DNA from: Gemmobacter fulvus
GTDB taxonomy: Bacteria > Pseudomonadota > Alphaproteobacteria > Rhodobacterales > Rhodobacteraceae
Length of the DNA stretch: 64,000 bases
Direction: 5' to 3'
Assembly (NCBI RefSeq): GCF_018798885.1
Contig: NZ_CP076361.1
Coordinates: 434,001-498,000 of the forward strand
This document shows positions 44,046 through 55,576 of this stretch, piece by piece; position 1 is the first letter of the stretch; each line of letters begins with the position of its first letter. The position numbers and the translations under genes are program-made. A model generated the notes under the pieces. The model searched no databases. It worked only from the letters and a program-made list of their open reading frames with translations, and was not told the DNA's origin.

Positions 44046-44525
44046 ATGATGGCCACCAAACCTGCGGATGCCAAGGCTGCAACATCCAAGGCACGCGCGT
44101 CGCGCAGCCCTGCCACCAAAACCGCCAGCAAGACACCGGGCCGCCCCGTCGCCCCCAAGGCAGAGGCCCCGCTGGTCGATACGGCCATCGCCTCGGCCGC
44201 GCCGGATCTGACGGTCAAGGCCACGGCAGATGTGATGAAGCTGAAAACCCTGCTGGACGAGGTCGTGAAAGCAACCGGCGGCAAGAAGAAGGGTGTCAAA
44301 GAGATTGTCGAGGCAACGCTGGCCGCGCTTGGTGCCGCGCTGTCCAAGGGGCATGACCTGAATCTGCCGCCGCTGGGCAAGGCCAAGGTCGGGCGTCAGA
44401 AAAGCAATGCCAGCAATGACGGTGAAATGCTGGTCATCAAGCTGAAGCGCGGCGGCACAAAACAGCCCGGTAAGAATTCTGTGAAAAAAGATGTCACAGA
44501 GGGGCTTGCAGAGGCCGAAGAGTAA
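44046..44525 (+). CDS. HU-like DNA-binding protein with a long basic N-terminal tail
   Basis: A 159-aa nucleoid protein. The C-terminal part (about residues 55-150) follows the HU/IHF pattern (MKLKTLLDEVVKATGGKKKGVKEIVEATLAALGAALSKGHDLNLPPLGKAKVGRQK). The first 50 residues are Ala/Lys/Pro/Thr-rich and basic, resembling a histone H1-like tail. Start could also be the second ATG at 44049. It may compact DNA or bend promoters; the tail should strengthen non-specific DNA binding. It precedes tRNA-Val by 20 bp. Confidence 0.85.
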   Translation: MMATKPADAKAATSKARASRSPATKTASKTPGRPVAPKAEAPLVDTAIASAAPDLTVKATADVMKLKTLLDEVVKATGGKKKGVKEIVEATLAALGAALSKGHDLNLPPLGKAKVGRQKSNASNDGEMLVIKLKRGGTKQPGKNSVKKDVTEGLAEAEE

Positions 44526-44544
44526 AGTTAGAACCCGCGCCAAC

Positions 44545-44619
44545 GGGTGATTAGCTCAGTGGTAGAGCGCTTCGTTCACATCGAAGATGTCAGGAGTTCA
44601 AATCTCTTATCACCCACCA
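44545..44619 (+). tRNA. tRNA-Val (anticodon CAC)
   Basis: Complete cloverleaf: acceptor GGGTGAT/ATCACCC, D-arm GCTCAGTGGTAGAGC, anticodon arm CTTCG-TTCACAT-CGAAG giving CAC, T-loop TTCAAAT and encoded CCA. The T-stem contains a G-T pair. Located after the HU-like gene and before a terminator. Confidence 0.96.
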
Positions 44620-44661
44620 TCATACTGCCGCAGGGTCCGTTAAACCCACCGGCGCACGGAC

Positions 44662-44696
44662 AAAAGGCCGCTCCCCATCCGGGTGAGCGGCCTTTT
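44662..44696 (+). terminator. Rho-independent terminator after tRNA-Val
   Basis: AAAAGGCCGCTC/GAGCGGCCTTTT inverted repeat, 43 bp after the tRNA. Confidence 0.93.
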
Positions 44697-44822
44697 CCTT
44701 TGGCCCCCCCACACACAGTTGCGTGAAGCGGCGCTGCGCCGATGCACAGGCCCTGTGCAGGCGCTGCAAGTTCCGGCACAGAGCCGAACCTGCTACTCTG
44801 CACCGCAGCAAAAGGAGCCGAC

Positions 44823-46040
44823 ATGCCCGCAACCAACACCTCCACCGCTTATGGCGGCATTGCGCGAAGCCTGCACTGGCTGACGGCGCTGCTGATCCTT
44901 TCCGCCATCGGCCTTGGGCTTTATGCCGAAAGCCTGCCCTATGACAGCTCTGCCGCCCTCGCCCAGAAGGCGCAGATCTTTTCGCTGCACAAGACCATCG
45001 GCATCGCCGCCTTCTTTGTCGCTGCCGCGCGAATCCTCTGGGCGCTGAGCCAGCCGCGCCCCGCGCCGCTGCATCCTGATCGTCGGCTGGAAACGCTGGC
45101 GGCGGAAACCGTGCATTGGGCGCTCTATATCTCCATGCTGGCGGTGCCGCTGTCCGGCTGGGTGCATCATGCTGCCGTCGACGGATTCGCGCCAATCCTC
45201 TGGCCGTTCGGGCAGAACCTGCCGCTGGTGCCGAAATCCGAAGCCCTGGCCGCTGGTGCCACCACGCTGCACTGGCTGTTCGGCAAGCTGCTGATCGGTT
45301 CGATTCTGCTGCATGTTGCAGGGGCGTTGAAACATGCGCTGATCGACCGCGATGGCACCCTGGCCCGCATGACCAAAGGCACCCCCTCCGGCGGGCGGGC
45401 GCATCATCCGCGCGGCCCGATCTTTGCCGCGCTGGCGCTGTATGCGGCGGGCACGGCGACGGCGCTGTCGCTGACCGCCGCCCCGACGCCAAGCCCCGCG
45501 CCGCAGGCCGTGGCCGAAACCCCTGCCCCGACCACGCCCGCAACCGGCGGCAACTGGCAGGTGGTGAATGGCACATTGGGCTTTAGCGTCAAACAGATGG
45601 GCGCGGATGTCGCGGGCAGCTTCCCCGACTGGCAGGCCGAGATCACCTTTGCCGAATCCCCCACCGATGGCCGCCACGGCCGCGTGCGCGTGACCATCGA
45701 CACCACCAGCCTGACGCTGGGGGCTGTCACCGATCAGGCCAAAGAGGCCGAGTTCTTTGACGTGGCCCAGCACAAACAGGCGGTGTTCGAGGCCGAGATC
45801 CTGCCCGCCGCCGCCGGGGCCACCGGCTATGTCGCGCAGGGCAGCCTGACGCTGCGTGGGGTGACGGTGCCGCTGTCGCTGCCCTTCACGCTGGATCTGC
45901 AAGGCGACAGCGCCACCATGCAGGGCAGCGCCACTCTGGACCGCCGCGACTTTGGCATGGGGGCCTCGTATAGCGATGAAAGCAGCGTCGGCTTTGGCGT
46001 GACGGTGACTGTCACCCTGACCGCCACCCGCAAGGGCTGA
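44823..46040 (+). CDS. Cytochrome b561-YceI fusion protein
   Basis: A 405-aa protein. The N-terminal half (about 1-185) is a four-helix b561 (CybB-like) membrane domain with haem-ligand histidines (for example ARSLHWLTA, LHKTIGIA, TLHWLFGK, LHVAGALKH). A Pro/Ala linker follows (about 215-235), then a YceI domain (about 238-405, NWQVVNGTLGFSVKQMGADVAGSF and YSDESSVGFGVTVT) of the lipocalin type that binds polyprenoids or quinone-like lipids. Start at 44823 with AAGGAG upstream. The fusion suggests electron transfer to or from a quinone or isoprenoid bound in the periplasm; inference only. Confidence 0.92.
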   Translation: MPATNTSTAYGGIARSLHWLTALLILSAIGLGLYAESLPYDSSAALAQKAQIFSLHKTIGIAAFFVAAARILWALSQPRPAPLHPDRRLETLAAETVHWALYISMLAVPLSGWVHHAAVDGFAPILWPFGQNLPLVPKSEALAAGATTLHWLFGKLLIGSILLHVAGALKHALIDRDGTLARMTKGTPSGGRAHHPRGPIFAALALYAAGTATALSLTAAPTPSPAPQAVAETPAPTTPATGGNWQVVNGTLGFSVKQMGADVAGSFPDWQAEITFAESPTDGRHGRVRVTIDTTSLTLGAVTDQAKEAEFFDVAQHKQAVFEAEILPAAAGATGYVAQGSLTLRGVTVPLSLPFTLDLQGDSATMQGSATLDRRDFGMGASYSDESSVGFGVTVTVTLTATRKG

Positions 46041-46153
46041 GACCGCAGACCGCATGGAATTGCCGCCCGATTTGATCAAAATCGGGCGGCTCCCCTTGCC
46101 CTCCCCCGCGCCAGCGCCTAGCCTCCCCCGACCCGGAAAGGCGCGCGCATCCC

Positions 46154-47020
46154 ATGCCCCAGACAGATACGAAACGCGGCATCCTGTTGATGCTGACGGC
46201 GATTGCCATCTTCACCACGATGGATGCGCTGGCCAAAACCCTTGTGGCCATCTACCCGACGCTGCAAGTGGTCTGGGCGCGCTATACAGGGCAGAGCGTG
46301 ATCGTGGCGCTGGTGTTCCTGCCCCGGCTGGGCAGCCTGCTGCGCACCCGCTATCCGGGGCTGCAAACGCTGCGCTCGCTGTTCCAGTTCGGAGCCACCG
46401 CGTTTTTCTTCTTCAGCCTTGGCCATATCGGTCTGGCCGAGGCCACCGCGATCACCGACATCAACCCTGTGCTGATCACCCTGGGGGCTGCGGTGTTTCT
46501 GGGCGAAAAGCTGGGGCCCCGACGCATCTTCGGCGTGCTGGCAGCCCTCGCCGGGGCGCTGATCATCATCCGGCCCGGTGCGGGCGTGTTTCAGCCCGCC
46601 GCCCTGCTGCCGCTGTGCTGCGCCATCTGTTATGCGGGCTATGCCATCTTCACCCGCCGCGTCGGCCATGATGAACATCCCTCGACCTCGCTGCTCTATT
46701 CGGCGCTGTTCGGCACGCTTGTCACCTCGGTCCTGCTGCCGTTCAGCTGGCAACCGATCGCCACGGCGCATATCGCGGGGTTTGTTGCCATCGGCGCCTT
46801 GGGGGCCTTGGCGCAGTTCTTCCTGATCCGCGCCTTTACCGTGGCCGAGGCCTCGGCCATCGCACCTTTCGGCTATGTCGGCATCGTGTTTGCGACCGGC
46901 TGGGGCATCCTGCTGTTTGACGAATGGCCCGACGCCTACACCCTGCTCGGTGCCCTTGTGATCGCGGGGGCCGGTGTCTATGTCTGGCAACGCGAAACGC
47001 GGGCCAACCGCGCCAGATGA
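46154..47020 (+). CDS. EamA-family (DMT) transporter
   Basis: A 288-aa inner-membrane protein with ten predicted hydrophobic helices and two EamA repeats (residues about 10-140 and 150-280). AAAGG lies 12 bp before the ATG. Substrate unknown. It is followed after 7 bp by the acyltransferase, so they are likely co-transcribed. Confidence 0.9.
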   Translation: MPQTDTKRGILLMLTAIAIFTTMDALAKTLVAIYPTLQVVWARYTGQSVIVALVFLPRLGSLLRTRYPGLQTLRSLFQFGATAFFFFSLGHIGLAEATAITDINPVLITLGAAVFLGEKLGPRRIFGVLAALAGALIIIRPGAGVFQPAALLPLCCAICYAGYAIFTRRVGHDEHPSTSLLYSALFGTLVTSVLLPFSWQPIATAHIAGFVAIGALGALAQFFLIRAFTVAEASAIAPFGYVGIVFATGWGILLFDEWPDAYTLLGALVIAGAGVYVWQRETRANRAR

Positions 47021-47027
47021 GAGATCC

Positions 47028-47909
47028 ATGGCCACTTCCCCAGACCATCTGCCGGCCAGTCCGGCGCATTGGCTGCAAAACCTCGTTCTGCGCGGGCTGA
47101 TCGGCGGGCTGCTGCTGCTGCCCTATCGCTGGCGTGTGCCGCTCTGTGGCTGGATCTTTGCGCGGGTCATCGCCCCTCTGGCAGGTTACAACCGCCGCAT
47201 CCGCGACAATCTGGCGCTGATCTTCCCCGAGATGCCCGCCGCCGAGGTGCGGCGCATGGTGCGCGCTGTGCCCGACAATGTGGGCCGCACCATCATCGAA
47301 CTGTATTCCGGCGCGGCCTTCACCGCCCGCGCCAAGGCGGCACCGATCCACGGCCCCGGTCTGGCCGCGCTGGAACAGGCCCGCGCGACAGGCCGCCCGG
47401 TGCTGCTGGTGACCGGCCATTTCGGCAATTACGATGCCAGCCGCGCGGCGCTGATTGCGCGGGGCTTTGCGGTGGGCGGCCTCTATCGCCCGATGACCAA
47501 CCGCTATTTCAATGCCCATTACGTTGCCGCGATTTCAGGCATCGGCGAGCCGCTGTTTGCGCGCGGTCGGCAGGGCATGGCGGGCATGATCCGCTTTCTG
47601 CGCGGTGGCGGCATGTTGGGCATCGTGCAGGATCAGCATATGAAACACGCGCCCAAGCTGCGCTTTTTCGGCCATCCTGCCAAGACCGCGCTGTCGGCTG
47701 CGGAACTCGCGCTGAAATATGACGCGCTGCTGGTTCCCACATATGCGATCCGGCAAGAGAACGGGCTGGATTTCGACATTCTGGTCGATGCACCGATCCC
47801 GCACAGCACCGCCGAGGCGATGACGCAAGCGCTGAACGACCATCTGGAGGCGCATGTGCGCCAGCATCTCGATCAGTGGTTCTGGATCCACAAACGCTGG
47901 AAAGACTAG
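47028..47909 (+). CDS. Lysophospholipid/lipid A acyltransferase (LpxL/HtrB family)
   Basis: A 293-aa membrane-bound acyltransferase. The HxxxxD-type motif GHFGNYD (about residue 125), the FAVGGLYRPMTN block and GIVQDQHMKHA segment match this family. Start at 47028 (MATSPDHLPASP); an in-frame earlier start at 46974 lies inside the transporter and is not used. It likely adds the secondary acyl chain to lipid A. Its stop lies close to the convergent DUF1223 gene. Confidence 0.9.
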   Translation: MATSPDHLPASPAHWLQNLVLRGLIGGLLLLPYRWRVPLCGWIFARVIAPLAGYNRRIRDNLALIFPEMPAAEVRRMVRAVPDNVGRTIIELYSGAAFTARAKAAPIHGPGLAALEQARATGRPVLLVTGHFGNYDASRAALIARGFAVGGLYRPMTNRYFNAHYVAAISGIGEPLFARGRQGMAGMIRFLRGGGMLGIVQDQHMKHAPKLRFFGHPAKTALSAAELALKYDALLVPTYAIRQENGLDFDILVDAPIPHSTAEAMTQALNDHLEAHVRQHLDQWFWIHKRWKD

Positions 47910-47918
47910 GCTCCCGCC

Positions 47919-48617
47919 TCAGTCGACCCGCGCGGCCGCCACGATCTCTGCCGGGCCTTCGCGTTGCAGGATCACCACCGCAGGCTCCTGCCCCGCCATC
48001 GCCGCGTCAATGTCCAACGGCGGATGCCCGGCCCATTCGCCCAGCTTTTCCCAACTGGTGACGATGTTGCGATAGGTCACGCTGCGCCCGGCGTTTTCGC
48101 CATGCGTGATCTCGACCGTTGCTTCCTTGCGATAGCGCACAAGCTGCACCCGAAGCGGCATACCGATGCCTTCGGCAGATTCGGCGCGGATGTGCAGGGT
48201 ATCGCCCTCGCGCTGCACCTGAAGCTGCACCGGCTCCAGCGATTGCCGCGCCGCCGTGATCGCCGCTGCCACCGCCTCGGGATCATTCCCTTCGACCCGC
48301 GCGCCGCCATCGACGATCATCTGCGGCGTATAGATCGTGCGGCTGCCCGCCGCGCGGGCATAGGCCTTCTGCCGCGCGGTATAAGAGGGGCTGGCAAACC
48401 GATCCTCCCAGCCGATGTAATCCCAATAGTCCACATGCAGCGCCAGCGGGATCAGGCTCGGATCATCGGCCAGTGTTGCAAAAAATTCATCCGCAGGCGG
48501 GCAGGACGAACAGCCCTGCGAGGTGTAGAGTTCCACCACCACCGGCCCCTGTTGTGCCGCTGCCATTGCGGCAAAACCGATCCATAGGCCGCAAGCGGCG
48601 CTGATTGCCTGACGCAT
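47919..48617 (-). CDS. DUF1223 thioredoxin-like exported protein
   Basis: A 232-aa protein with an N-terminal signal peptide (MRQAISAACGLWIGFAAMAAA) and a thioredoxin-like domain with CSSC in LYTSQGCSSCPPAD (about residue 36). Start at 48617; longer frames lack sites. Predicted periplasmic; DUF1223 proteins are of unknown reaction. Convergent with the acyltransferase and divergent from acnA. Confidence 0.9.
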   Translation of the reverse strand: MRQAISAACGLWIGFAAMAAAQQGPVVVELYTSQGCSSCPPADEFFATLADDPSLIPLALHVDYWDYIGWEDRFASPSYTARQKAYARAAGSRTIYTPQMIVDGGARVEGNDPEAVAAAITAARQSLEPVQLQVQREGDTLHIRAESAEGIGMPLRVQLVRYRKEATVEITHGENAGRSVTYRNIVTSWEKLGEWAGHPPLDIDAAMAGQEPAVVILQREGPAEIVAAARVD

Positions 48618-48918
48618 GGTGGCGTTCCCGATCCCAGTTGATCCCTCGCTTCTAGTCAAACAGGCGCTTTTCTGCCAATCAAGGTTTTGCGAGAGGCCGC
48701 GCACATGCCGTGAAGCGCGGCAGGATGGCCACAGGCAGCTGCCAAAGTGGCGACAAGATGCCAACACCGCCGCGCCCTGAAATCTGCACTGGATTTTCGG
48801 CATACAATTGCATACAAACCTGTTCGACTCCCTTGCGCGATGTGCCGCGATGCGGCATGACAAGGGGGAAGATCCGAATACCGAGCCCATTTCCCGAGCC
48901 AAAGCCAGGAGGCGACAG
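48618..48918. other. 301-bp divergent region upstream of acnA
   Basis: No gene. It carries GCATACAA twice (48800-48807 and 48810-48817) spaced 10 bp, one helical turn, a possible operator for acnA. Nothing else recognised. Confidence 0.4.
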
Positions 48919-51606
<2,688 letters not shown>

Positions 51607-51623
51607 TCAGGTCTGAGCAGTGG

Positions 51624-51655
51624 AAAAGGCCCCGGAGTAATCCGGGGCCTTTTTG
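51624..51655 (+). terminator. Rho-independent terminator after acnA
   Basis: AAAAGGCCCCGG/CCGGGGCCTTTT stem followed by a T-run, 17 bp after the stop. Confidence 0.93.
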
Positions 51656-51672
51656 TTGGTGGGGGCGTCAGG

Positions 51673-51936
51673 ATGGCATGGCAGCCGATGTCAGCTTTGT
51701 GGGATGAAGCAGATGTTGACCTCACAGGCATCCGCCATCAAGATACGGCGATCTGGCGCGCATGGCAGGTGATTATGAACTTTGAAGTCCTTCGCGGAGA
51801 ACTCGAGAACGCGAAACGGGCGAGCCTGAGGGAAGTCTGGATTTGTCCCTCAGGATGGCAGGCTGTCCTAGTTGAAGACGCGACAGGAGCCTGCTGGAGA
51901 CTCGACTATCCCAATAGTGAAAATCATGGAGGTTGA
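51673..51936 (+). CDS. Short hypothetical ORF cut by the IS element
   Basis: An 87-aa open frame (MAWQPMSALWDEADVD...) whose stop codon is supplied by the left end of the IS (its last TGA begins the IS at 51934). No recognised domain. It may be a fragment of a gene cut by the insertion; no continuation is evident right of the IS. Could also be spurious; it has a weak ribosome site. Confidence 0.3.
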   Translation: MAWQPMSALWDEADVDLTGIRHQDTAIWRAWQVIMNFEVLRGELENAKRASLREVWICPSGWQAVLVEDATGACWRLDYPNSENHGG

Positions 51937-51997
51937 CGTTGCCCCCTCCGCCTAATCCAGTTTGAGGTAGACTCTGGCCCAACTGAAAGGACCAGAG

Positions 51998-52264
51998 ATG
52001 AAGCGCAGCAGGTTCACCGAAGATCAGATCATCGGCATTCTGAAGGAGCACGAGGCCGTGATTTCCGTCGCCGATCTGTGCCGCAAGCATGGCGTCAGTG
52101 ATGCGACGGTCTACAAGTGGAAAGCCAAGTATGGCGGTATGGATGTGATCGAGGCCAAGCGGCTGAAGGGTCTCGAGGACGAAAACGCCCGGCTGAAGCG
52201 GTTGCTGGCGGATGCGATGCTCGACAATGCCGCGCTGAAGGATCTCCTGGGAAAAAAGTGGTGA
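51998..52264 (+). CDS. IS3 transposase OrfA
   Basis: An 88-aa protein with a HTH ([42 protein letters not shown]) and a leucine-rich helix. It ends at GGAAAAAAGTGGTGA; the A6G run at 52252-52258 is the likely -1 frameshift site that makes the OrfAB fusion. Confidence 0.93.
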   Translation: MKRSRFTEDQIIGILKEHEAVISVADLCRKHGVSDATVYKWKAKYGGMDVIEAKRLKGLEDENARLKRLLADAMLDNAALKDLLGKKW

Positions 52265-53187
52265 CGCCCGCCGCAAAGCGACAAGCGGTCGCGCATCTGG
52301 TGGCAGATCACGGGATGAGCGAGCGGCGGGCGTGTCGGGTGATCGGTTGTTGCCGGATGACCATGCGCTACGAGGCGATCCGTCAGGATGACCCGGTGCT
52401 GCGTGAGCGGCTGAAAGAACTGGCGCGGGTGCGCCGCCGGTTCGGCTATCGGCGGCTGCATGTGTTCTTGCGGCGCGAGGGGCATGAGGTGAACCACAAG
52501 CGTCTGTTCCGCATCTACCGCGAGGAGCGGCTGCACGTGCGTCGCCGCGGTGGGCGCAAGCGGGCGATAGGGACGCGAGCCCCAATGACGCTGCCGCTGA
52601 TGCCGAACCAGCGCTGGTCGCTCGACCTCGTCTCCGACCAACTGACCGACGGCCGCCGCTTCCGCGTGCTGACCGTTGTGGATGACTGCACGCGGGAGTG
52701 CCTTGCCCTGATCGCCGACACGTCTTTATCTGGCGCAAGGGTAGCGCGGGAGTTGGCGACCCTGTTCGAGGCCCGCGGCAAGCCGATCACGGTGGTCAGC
52801 GACAACGGGACCGAGTTTACGTCGAACGCCATCCTGACCTTCGCTGACAACCGCAAGATCGACTGGCACTACATCGCGCCCGGCAAGCCGACCCAGAACG
52901 CCTTCATCGAGAGCTTCAACGGTCGCCTGAGAGACGAGCTTTTGAACGAGACCCTGTTCCCGTCCCTGAACCACGCCCGCGCCATGCTCGCCGTCTGGCG
53001 CAAGGACTACAACACCGAACGCCCGCATTCACGCCTTGGCTGGCAGACGCCTGCCGAGTTCGCCCAAACCTTCACCCCGCAACGGGGCCAGACGCTGCGC
53101 AACCCGCAAAGCTCCGCGCCAGCCCCCGTTGCCCAACCCGACCAAAACAGCCAAACTCAAACTCGGAGTCTCGCTCACGCTGGATAA
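52117..53187 (+). CDS. IS3 transposase OrfB (DDE), -1 frame, translated as OrfAB
   Basis: Open frame in the -1 phase relative to OrfA. The catalytic DDE residues are present: [16 protein letters not shown] and [10 protein letters not shown]. The functional start is not a normal initiation codon at 52117; the active protein is the frameshift fusion from the A6G site near 52252. Confidence 0.92.
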   Translation: MESQVWRYGCDRGQAAEGSRGRKRPAEAVAGGCDARQCRAEGSPGKKVVTPAAKRQAVAHLVADHGMSERRACRVIGCCRMTMRYEAIRQDDPVLRERLKELARVRRRFGYRRLHVFLRREGHEVNHKRLFRIYREERLHVRRRGGRKRAIGTRAPMTLPLMPNQRWSLDLVSDQLTDGRRFRVLTVVDDCTRECLALIADTSLSGARVARELATLFEARGKPITVVSDNGTEFTSNAILTFADNRKIDWHYIAPGKPTQNAFIESFNGRLRDELLNETLFPSLNHARAMLAVWRKDYNTERPHSRLGWQTPAEFAQTFTPQRGQTLRNPQSSAPAPVAQPDQNSQTQTRSLAHAG

Positions 53188-53334
53188 AAGTCGGGGGCAA
53201 CGTCACACCGCATCCCGTCAGGTGTCATTTTGTTTCGCGCGCTGCAACGGGCTGTTTCCCGCCATCTGCGCAGCCGTTATGTTCGCGTTAAGTTCTCCGT
53301 CCGCATGGTGCCCTCAGTCAAGATGGAGCCCGCC

Positions 53335-53460
53335 ATGCCCTTTCCCAACCTCGTCACGCAGGCCGAGCTGTCGGCCCACCCGCGCGACTGGCCGCCGAGT
53401 CTGCCCTGGGCAGAGTTGGCGCTGATGCTGCTGTTGGGCAGCCTGCTGGCACTTGGGTAG
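53335..53460 (+). CDS. Small membrane-type hypothetical protein
   Basis: A 41-aa frame (MPFPNLVTQAELSAHPRDWPPSLPWAELALMLLLGSLLALG) with GGAG 7 bp before the ATG and a hydrophobic end. It converges on ccmG with one base between. Weak support; could be chance. Confidence 0.35.
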   Translation: MPFPNLVTQAELSAHPRDWPPSLPWAELALMLLLGSLLALG

Positions 53461-53461
53461 G

Positions 53462-53989
53462 TTATTGCGCGGCCTTGGCCATGGCCGGGCGGATCAGCCG
53501 CTCCAGTTCCTGCGCGGTGATCGGCCCGGCAAAGCGCAGCACCACCTTGCCCGCGCCGTCGATCACAAAAGTCTCGGGCACGCCATACAGGCCCCAGTCC
53601 AGCGCCATCCGGCCCGCATCGGCCCCGATCGTCGCATAGGGATTGCCCAGCTCTGCCAGAAACGCCTCAGCCTTCACCGGGTCATCCTTGTAGTTCACGC
53701 CATGGATCACCACACCTTCGGCGCGCAGCGCCTCCAGTTGCGGATGTTCGGCGCGGCAGGGTGCGCACCAGCTCGCCCAGAAGTTCACCAGCTTGACGCC
53801 AGGGGCCGTCAGCGCCGCGGCATCGAACACCGGCAGATCGCCCAGCGGCACCACCTGCACCGCCGGGGCGGCGCGGCCGATCATCGCCGAGGGCAGCGCC
53901 TCGGGATCTTCGCGCTGCATCCCCAGCCAGAACATCGCTGCCAGCGCCGCAAAGGCCACCGGCGGCACAAACATCAAGGCTTTAGCCAT
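53462..53989 (-). CDS. ccmG: Cytochrome c biogenesis thiol:disulfide interchange protein
   Basis: A 175-aa periplasmic thioredoxin-like protein with CAPC in WASWCAPCRAE (about residue 76), anchored by an N-terminal membrane helix. It reduces apocytochrome c cysteines for haem attachment. It overlaps ccmD by 8 bp and is last in the ccm block. Confidence 0.95.
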   Translation of the reverse strand: MAKALMFVPPVAFAALAAMFWLGMQREDPEALPSAMIGRAAPAVQVVPLGDLPVFDAAALTAPGVKLVNFWASWCAPCRAEHPQLEALRAEGVVIHGVNYKDDPVKAEAFLAELGNPYATIGADAGRMALDWGLYGVPETFVIDGAGKVVLRFAGPITAQELERLIRPAMAKAAQ

Positions 53990-54143
53990 CCTGCTTCCCC
54001 TGCCGCATTTCCACCTCGTGCAGTGCGCGCTTCACCCGCGCCGCCCGCCACAGCGACAGGCCCACCACCGCCAGCAGCAACAGCATCGTCACCGCATAAG
54101 AGGACAGCACGACCCCCGCATATTTGCCCAGCTCCGGCATCAT
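53982..54143 (-). CDS. ccmD: Haem exporter CcmD
   Basis: A 53-aa small membrane protein (MMPELGKYAGVVLSSYAVTMLLLLAVVGLSLW). It overlaps ccmC's stop (ATGA) and ccmG's start. A longer frame to 54521 is a shadow. Holds the CcmC-holoCcmE complex with CcmAB. Confidence 0.85.
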   Translation of the reverse strand: MMPELGKYAGVVLSSYAVTMLLLLAVVGLSLWRAARVKRALHEVEMRQGKQDG

Positions 54144-54868
54144 GCCAGTCTCTCCCGCGCCAACAACACCGCCAGCCGCCGCGCGCGGATCTCTGTCACC
54201 GTGCGCAACAGCACCAGCGCCACGAACAGCGCCACAAACCCGGCAAGGCACAACAGCAGCGGATACCAATAGACATCCGACACGTTCTCTTCCTTGTCGA
54301 GCGACAGCGACGCCCCCTGATGCAGCCCCTGATTCCAGAAATTCACCGCATAGCGGCTGAGCAGCGCAAAGACTGATCCCACGATACACAACAGCCCTGT
54401 CAGATCGGCGGCGGTATCGGGGTTCTCCACCGCCTGCCACAGCGCGATATAACCCAGATAGAACAGGAACAGGATCAGGAACGAGGTCAGCCGCGGATCC
54501 CATTCCCACCAGGTGCCCCACATCGGCTGGCCCCAGAAGGCCCCCGTCATCAGCGCGATCAGCGTGAACACCATGCCCACCGGCGCTGCCGCCTTGGCCG
54601 CAAGCGCGCTGACATGATGGCGGCGCACCAGCCAGATCAGGCTGGCCACCAGCATCATCACCCAGGCATTGATCGCCATCATCGCGGCGGGCACATGGAT
54701 ATAGATGATCTTGACCGTCGAGCCTTGCTTGTAATCATCCGGCGTGAAGAAAAAGCCCCAGATCAGACCGGTTCCCAGCGTCAGCACCGCAAGGGCGGCC
54801 ACGAACGGCAGCAGCCGCGCGGCGGTCTGCATGAACTTCTTCGGATTGGCATATTCCCACAGCGACAT
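54140..54868 (-). CDS. ccmC: Haem exporter/handling protein CcmC
   Basis: A 242-aa membrane protein with the WWEWDPRLT tryptophan-rich motif (about residue 117) that binds haem. Several TM helices. It transfers haem to CcmE. Upstream GAGGATCC. Confidence 0.96.
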   Translation of the reverse strand: MSLWEYANPKKFMQTAARLLPFVAALAVLTLGTGLIWGFFFTPDDYKQGSTVKIIYIHVPAAMMAINAWVMMLVASLIWLVRRHHVSALAAKAAAPVGMVFTLIALMTGAFWGQPMWGTWWEWDPRLTSFLILFLFYLGYIALWQAVENPDTAADLTGLLCIVGSVFALLSRYAVNFWNQGLHQGASLSLDKEENVSDVYWYPLLLCLAGFVALFVALVLLRTVTEIRARRLAVLLARERLA

Positions 54869-54919
54869 GGATCCTCGCTAAATCCCGGTTGAACGAACGG
54901 CAAGCGGCAAGTCGCGCCC

Positions 54920-55576
54920 TCACCGCAGATTGATGCGCAGCGCCAGCGCCGAGGCAAAGGGCAGCAGCGCCGCCGCCCCCAGCGTGATCCCGGCCAGCAA
55001 CAGCAGTGGCGCCTCGACCGCCTGCCCCGCCGCGCCGCGCTTGACCACCTCGGCACCAAAGATCAGCGTCGGCACATAAAGCGGCAGCACCAGCAGCGAC
55101 AGGAGCAGGCCGCCACGCTTCAGCCCCACGGTCAGCGCCGCCCCGAAGGTGCCGATCACCGACAGCGCAGGCGTGCCAAGCGCCAGCGACAGCAGCAACC
55201 AGCCAAACCCCGCCCCCGGCAGATGCAGCAGCACCGCCAGCAAGGGCGCGGCAAGCGTCAACGGCAGCCCTGTCACCAGCCAATGCGCCAGCGACTTGAC
55301 CGCCACCACCCCCTCCAGCGGGATCGGCGCGGTGGCCAGCAGATCGAGCGAGCCATCCTCGTAATCCAGCGCGAAAATCCGGTCGAGGCTCAGCAGACAG
55401 GCCAGCAGCGCGCCAAGCCACAGGATGCCCGGCGCGATCTTCGCCAAGGTGCCGCCCTCGGGGCCCACACCCAGCGGCACCAGCACCGCCACCAGCAGGA
55501 AAAATGCAAGGCCAAGGCCAAAGCCGCCGCCCGCCCGCATTGCCAGACGCAGATCCCGGACCAGCAGGGCAATCAT
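54920..55576 (-). CDS. ccmB: Haem exporter CcmB
   Basis: A 218-aa ABC-permease of the CcmAB complex, with six hydrophobic segments. Overlaps ccmA by 4 bp (ATGA). Confidence 0.95.
   Translation of the reverse strand: MIALLVRDLRLAMRAGGGFGLGLAFFLLVAVLVPLGVGPEGGTLAKIAPGILWLGALLACLLSLDRIFALDYEDGSLDLLATAPIPLEGVVAVKSLAHWLVTGLPLTLAAPLLAVLLHLPGAGFGWLLLSLALGTPALSVIGTFGAALTVGLKRGGLLLSLLVLPLYVPTLIFGAEVVKRGAAGQAVEAPLLLLAGITLGAAALLPFASALALRINLR

Larger units (their letters stand above)
51934..53205 (+). mobile_element. IS3-family insertion sequence (IS407-like group)
   Basis: About 1272 bp with terminal inverted repeats: 51934-51960 begins TGACGTTGCCCCC and ends in TAATCCAG; the right end (53180-53205) mirrors it with GGGGGCAACGTCA. 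It encodes orfA and orfB with an A6G slip site between them. I see no obvious short target duplication, so recombination or decay at the edge is possible. Inserted between acnA and the ccm genes. Confidence 0.93.

Noticed and set aside
44545-44619. tRNA-Val as attachment site for a mobile element
   Set aside because: No integrase or repeat of the tRNA 3' end nearby; the only integrase in the window belongs to the g15 element.
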